From assembly GCA_024230695.1 (NCBI GenBank), contig JAAERC010000081.1, forward strand, positions 1-8,496: a DNA stretch of 8,496 nt, given 5' to 3'. This document shows, in pieces, positions 6,149 through 8,496 of the stretch. This stretch comes from Candidatus Zixiibacteriota bacterium (lineage in GTDB: Bacteria; Zixibacteria; MSB-5A5; GN15; PGXB01). The notes under the pieces were generated by a model. That model was not told where the DNA came from. It saw only the letters and a list, made by a program, of their open reading frames with translations, and did no database searches. The translations under genes were made by a program, and so were the position numbers. The number at the start of each line of letters is the position of its first letter. The stretch's first letter is position 1.

Positions 6149-6553
6149 TTATTTCAAAGACTCAACATCAGGATCATCTGTAAATATCATTTTGCTGGCG
6201 GCGGTATCGCAATATTTTAGAGAATCCAGGCCGATTAATTTATGGGTCGCTTTTCTGATCCGCTCTGCCGCGATTGAAACAGTATTGATTTTATCAATAA
6301 CATCCGCTGGCAGATCTTTATGATTATTTAGCAAAACTTCTGTAACCGCACTGATAGTCATCAATGGATTGTTGATCTCATGACAAAGAGTCGCGGCCAT
6401 AGCGGTTGCAATATCAGTATTGTCTTTTGGAAACGATTTTTTTTCACCGTTTCTGGTGAGTGTAATTTTGCGACTACTATTTAGATTTAATTCCTTCTCA
6501 TTGGGAATTTTATCGACACTTGATGGCTTACTGTCTTTTGTGATTGTCTTCAT
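6149..6553 (-). CDS. Free-standing histidine-kinase DHp (HisKA) domain protein with no ATPase domain
   Basis: The 134-residue cytoplasmic protein has a charged, probably disordered N-terminus (1-45) and then a dimerisation/histidine-phosphotransfer domain. The H-box ATLCHEINNPLMTI (54-67) is canonical, with His58 as the expected phospho-acceptor followed by Glu and the NNPL motif. A second helix at about 83-110 (DVIDKINTVSIAAERIRKATHKLIGL) completes the antiparallel hairpin. The protein ends soon after, with no N, D or G boxes, so it cannot bind ATP by itself. It may be phosphorylated in trans or pass phosphate between proteins. The ATG at 6553 was chosen over one 33 nt upstream because AAGG lies 7 nt before it, and this leaves only 4 nt after the stop of the PAS-GAF gene, indicating translational coupling. 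The partner response regulator is not in the window. Confidence 0.72.
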   Translation of the reverse strand: MKTITKDSKPSSVDKIPNEKELNLNSSRKITLTRNGEKKSFPKDNTDIATAMAATLCHEINNPLMTISAVTEVLLNNHKDLPADVIDKINTVSIAAERIRKATHKLIGLDSLKYCDTAASKMIFTDDPDVESLK

Positions 6554-6557
6554 TTTT

Positions 6558-8462
6558 CTACCTTGCCGAGGGTAACTTGAGATCAATTGATACCTTATTG
6601 TTTGCTATTTGGGAAAGTTCCATCTGCCCACCCATCGATTCAATTAATAAGCGAGCCATTGGCAATTCATTCTCTAAAACTGATAGACCTGAAACAGGAG
6701 TTTCCCTGATTGAAGTTAGCGCTTCAAGGGCATTTTCGGGTTTAAAACTGTTTTCCAGCGTTCCGTATGAGTTTATTTGTATCTTACAATATTTCGTTTC
6801 AGTTGACACTTTCAAACTAATAGTCGGTTTTTCATTAGAAATAGTTTGATTGATCAAGCCGGTAAATATGGCATAAAGAGATTTTGTTATTCGGCCGCTA
6901 TCAGCCATCAAAAATATCTGGCCAGAATTCTCAAGCTTTATTTTAATATTATTTTCAATATTCAGATATTCTTTTATCGTTCTGGATACAACGTCTGTAA
7001 TATTAATTTCTACGAGATTTTCTTTCTTATTAATGATCTGACATAATTGCTTGAATCTATTAATAGTTTTAAATAGAACATAGCAATTGTCCTGAATAGT
7101 ATCCAGATAGAAGCGGCCATCCTTATTTAATCGGGGATAAAACTGCCCGGCCATTTTGGCGGCACATTTATCAATAGGTTCTAAAAACATAGATGATGTC
7201 TCCAGAAACATTTCTAATAATTTGTTAGTGCTGTTGCGACCAATTGAATTATCAAATTCGGGGAATAAAATAATAGTGTTTTCAGCCAATCCGTCCGAAA
7301 TCTCTTTGGTTTTTAATATCTTATAAAGGTAAAACTTATTCTCATCCCCTATTAAACCAAGATCGGGAAATATAACAGGGTGTTCATCTGATAATGTTAA
7401 TTCGAAACATTCTTTATCAGAAAAACCGATAAGCTCAAAAGCACTTAATTTGTCTATTAGTTCATTAGAAGTAGAGCAACCTGCAAGAAAATGGTTTTTA
7501 TCAGGCAAGTCAGTATATTTGGAAATAACATCTCCAGATGTATCAAAGCTAATAATAGTACAACCAAACATTTTTAAGATATCAAAGAAGTTTAATTGTA
7601 TATCAACAGTTTTATTTTCACTTTTCTCAATCTTCTGTTTTTTTTCGTTCTTTGCGTTATCACTAATATCTGCCCCAAACGCGGGACCAATATATCCGGC
7701 GATAATAGCAAGAGCAGAATCTAATTCAGACAAATTATTTTCAACAATACATCTTAATAGGCCCCAGCAGAAGCCATTGATTACTAACGGGAAGGAATAT
7801 TCAAGGCCATTATCTTTTAGATCCAAAGTCTTAGATTGCTTATTAGTAACAACTTTTAAATGATCTTCATTTGTCCTGGATAAATCGACATTACTTTTTT
7901 TCTTCTGTTTTGATGATTCCGTTAATAAAAATAAAGTTTTATCGCTGTATTTATAGATTCCAACCTGGTTGATTTTAATACTATTAATTAGTAAATCAGA
8001 AAGCTTTTTCCAATCCGGATTACGCGCGAAATCAAATGATAATTCGTATAGCTTTTTAAGAGTACAATCTAAATTATATTTTTTATCATCAGATTTTTTG
8101 GTTTGATTATATTTTAATAATATTATTTGATAGTTTGCGGGGTTTCCCGCAATAAAATTTAAGGAAACAATCGCGTTAACTTTATGCTGTTTTTTTTCGT
8201 TATTTATAATTTTTATTTCGATTGCTTCATAACAAGCATCAAAACGATTTCCATGTTGGATTATTTGAGAAAGACCGTTAAAGGATTCTTTATCTAAAAA
8301 TTCCTTTATGTTTCGCCCAAAAAGGCTTTCGGCCGGAAGACCAATCAATTCAGAGGTAAGATCATCGACATTAACAAAGTGCCCTTTTAAATTGATTTTG
8401 AAAACAGGGCAACGGTTAGCTTCTTTTATTATCTGCTTAGGATCAGTAGTGGCTACATTCAT
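6558..8462 (-). CDS. PAS-GAF sensor protein with a degenerate histidine-kinase core
   Basis: This 634-residue protein has no membrane segment and is probably cytoplasmic. An N-terminal PAS domain spans about 10-118 (CPVFKINLKGHFVNVDD..ELIGLPAESLFGRNIKEFL). A GAF-like domain covers about 130-262, followed by a Lys-rich linker. A second, weak PAS-like region lies at about 290-400. Residues 412-478 look like a DHp hairpin, but the H-box position reads MFLEPIDKCAAKM with no His. Residues 483-632 look like a HATPase_c fold: NITDVVSRTIKEYL at the entry and IESMGGQMEL..NNKVSIDLKLP at the end. The catalytic boxes are eroded: the N-box Asn aligns with Gln539, the D-box Asp with Ser565, and the GLGL lid with ENEL (597-600). 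It is probably a pseudokinase sensor. A coupled gene 4 nt downstream supplies an intact H-box domain. The start is the ATG at 8462 with only a weak ribosome site; the promoter may lie beyond the window edge. Confidence 0.72.
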   Translation of the reverse strand: MNVATTDPKQIIKEANRCPVFKINLKGHFVNVDDLTSELIGLPAESLFGRNIKEFLDKESFNGLSQIIQHGNRFDACYEAIEIKIINNEKKQHKVNAIVSLNFIAGNPANYQIILLKYNQTKKSDDKKYNLDCTLKKLYELSFDFARNPDWKKLSDLLINSIKINQVGIYKYSDKTLFLLTESSKQKKKSNVDLSRTNEDHLKVVTNKQSKTLDLKDNGLEYSFPLVINGFCWGLLRCIVENNLSELDSALAIIAGYIGPAFGADISDNAKNEKKQKIEKSENKTVDIQLNFFDILKMFGCTIISFDTSGDVISKYTDLPDKNHFLAGCSTSNELIDKLSAFELIGFSDKECFELTLSDEHPVIFPDLGLIGDENKFYLYKILKTKEISDGLAENTIILFPEFDNSIGRNSTNKLLEMFLETSSMFLEPIDKCAAKMAGQFYPRLNKDGRFYLDTIQDNCYVLFKTINRFKQLCQIINKKENLVEINITDVVSRTIKEYLNIENNIKIKLENSGQIFLMADSGRITKSLYAIFTGLINQTISNEKPTISLKVSTETKYCKIQINSYGTLENSFKPENALEALTSIRETPVSGLSVLENELPMARLLIESMGGQMELSQIANNKVSIDLKLPSAR

Positions 8463-8496
8463 TATTACTATCTTTTAAATACCTTAAATTTTCTTA

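Noticed and set aside
6551..6590. Programmed frameshift or sequencing error joining the PAS-GAF protein to the DHp domain
   Set aside because: The two frames differ and overlap only if the upstream ATG is used. A ribosome site and ATG sit exactly at the junction, and both proteins end in complete domains, so two coupled genes are simpler.
7450..7863. Plus-strand 137-codon open frame antisense to the PAS-GAF sensor gene
   Set aside because: No recognisable domain or ribosome site. The opposite strand has a long open frame with PAS, GAF and kinase-like regions, so this is a shadow frame.

Overview
The window is AT-rich DNA that reads as an ordinary bacterial chromosome. It has six protein genes on the minus strand, one on the plus strand and one tRNA gene. 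Sec-type signals, a lipoprotein-like leader, a periplasm-facing GT-C membrane protein and a bacterial tRNA-Ala fit a Gram-negative bacterium. The protein styles would suit a low-G+C member of the FCB or candidate-phylum bacteria (Zixibacteria-like), but that placement is inference and weak. I see no mobile element, phage gene, CRISPR array or transfer signature.

Layout from low to high coordinates. (1) 21-2132, minus: a polytopic GT-C/GT39-like membrane protein with a soluble C-terminal region that looks like tetratricopeptide repeats. (2) 2214-5301, minus: a compact four-gene run transcribed in the order DUF819 transporter-like membrane protein, tautomerase-superfamily protein, class I O-methyltransferase, exported Cys-rich protein. 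Gaps are 41, 15 and 20 nt and strong Shine-Dalgarno sites decide two of the starts, so this is probably one operon. It may continue into the GT39-like gene after an 81-nt gap. (3) 5302-5376: a short divergent promoter region with a spaced inverted repeat and a small palindrome. (4) 5377-5862, plus: a small protein that joins the zinc-finger (RIS/ZFD) domain of RelA/SpoT enzymes to a DUF2250-like winged helix, with no (p)ppGpp synthetase or hydrolase domain. (5) 5863-6030: 168 nt without a recognisable gene or terminator. (6) 6031-6103, minus: tRNA-Ala(GGC) with its own good sigma70-like promoter. (7) 6149-8462, minus: a two-gene signalling unit. The first gene is a PAS-GAF protein ending in a degenerate histidine-kinase core. 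Four bases after its stop comes a gene for a free-standing DHp (HisKA) domain with an intact H-box and no ATPase domain.

Working together: the two signalling genes look co-translated and may form one split sensor in which the conserved phospho-acceptor His sits on a separate polypeptide. The zinc-finger/winged-helix protein sits head-to-head with the DUF819 operon and could regulate it and itself. That is an inference from gene arrangement and the palindromes. The two most unusual items are the RIS zinc finger/DUF2250 fusion and the split, degenerate histidine-kinase pair.
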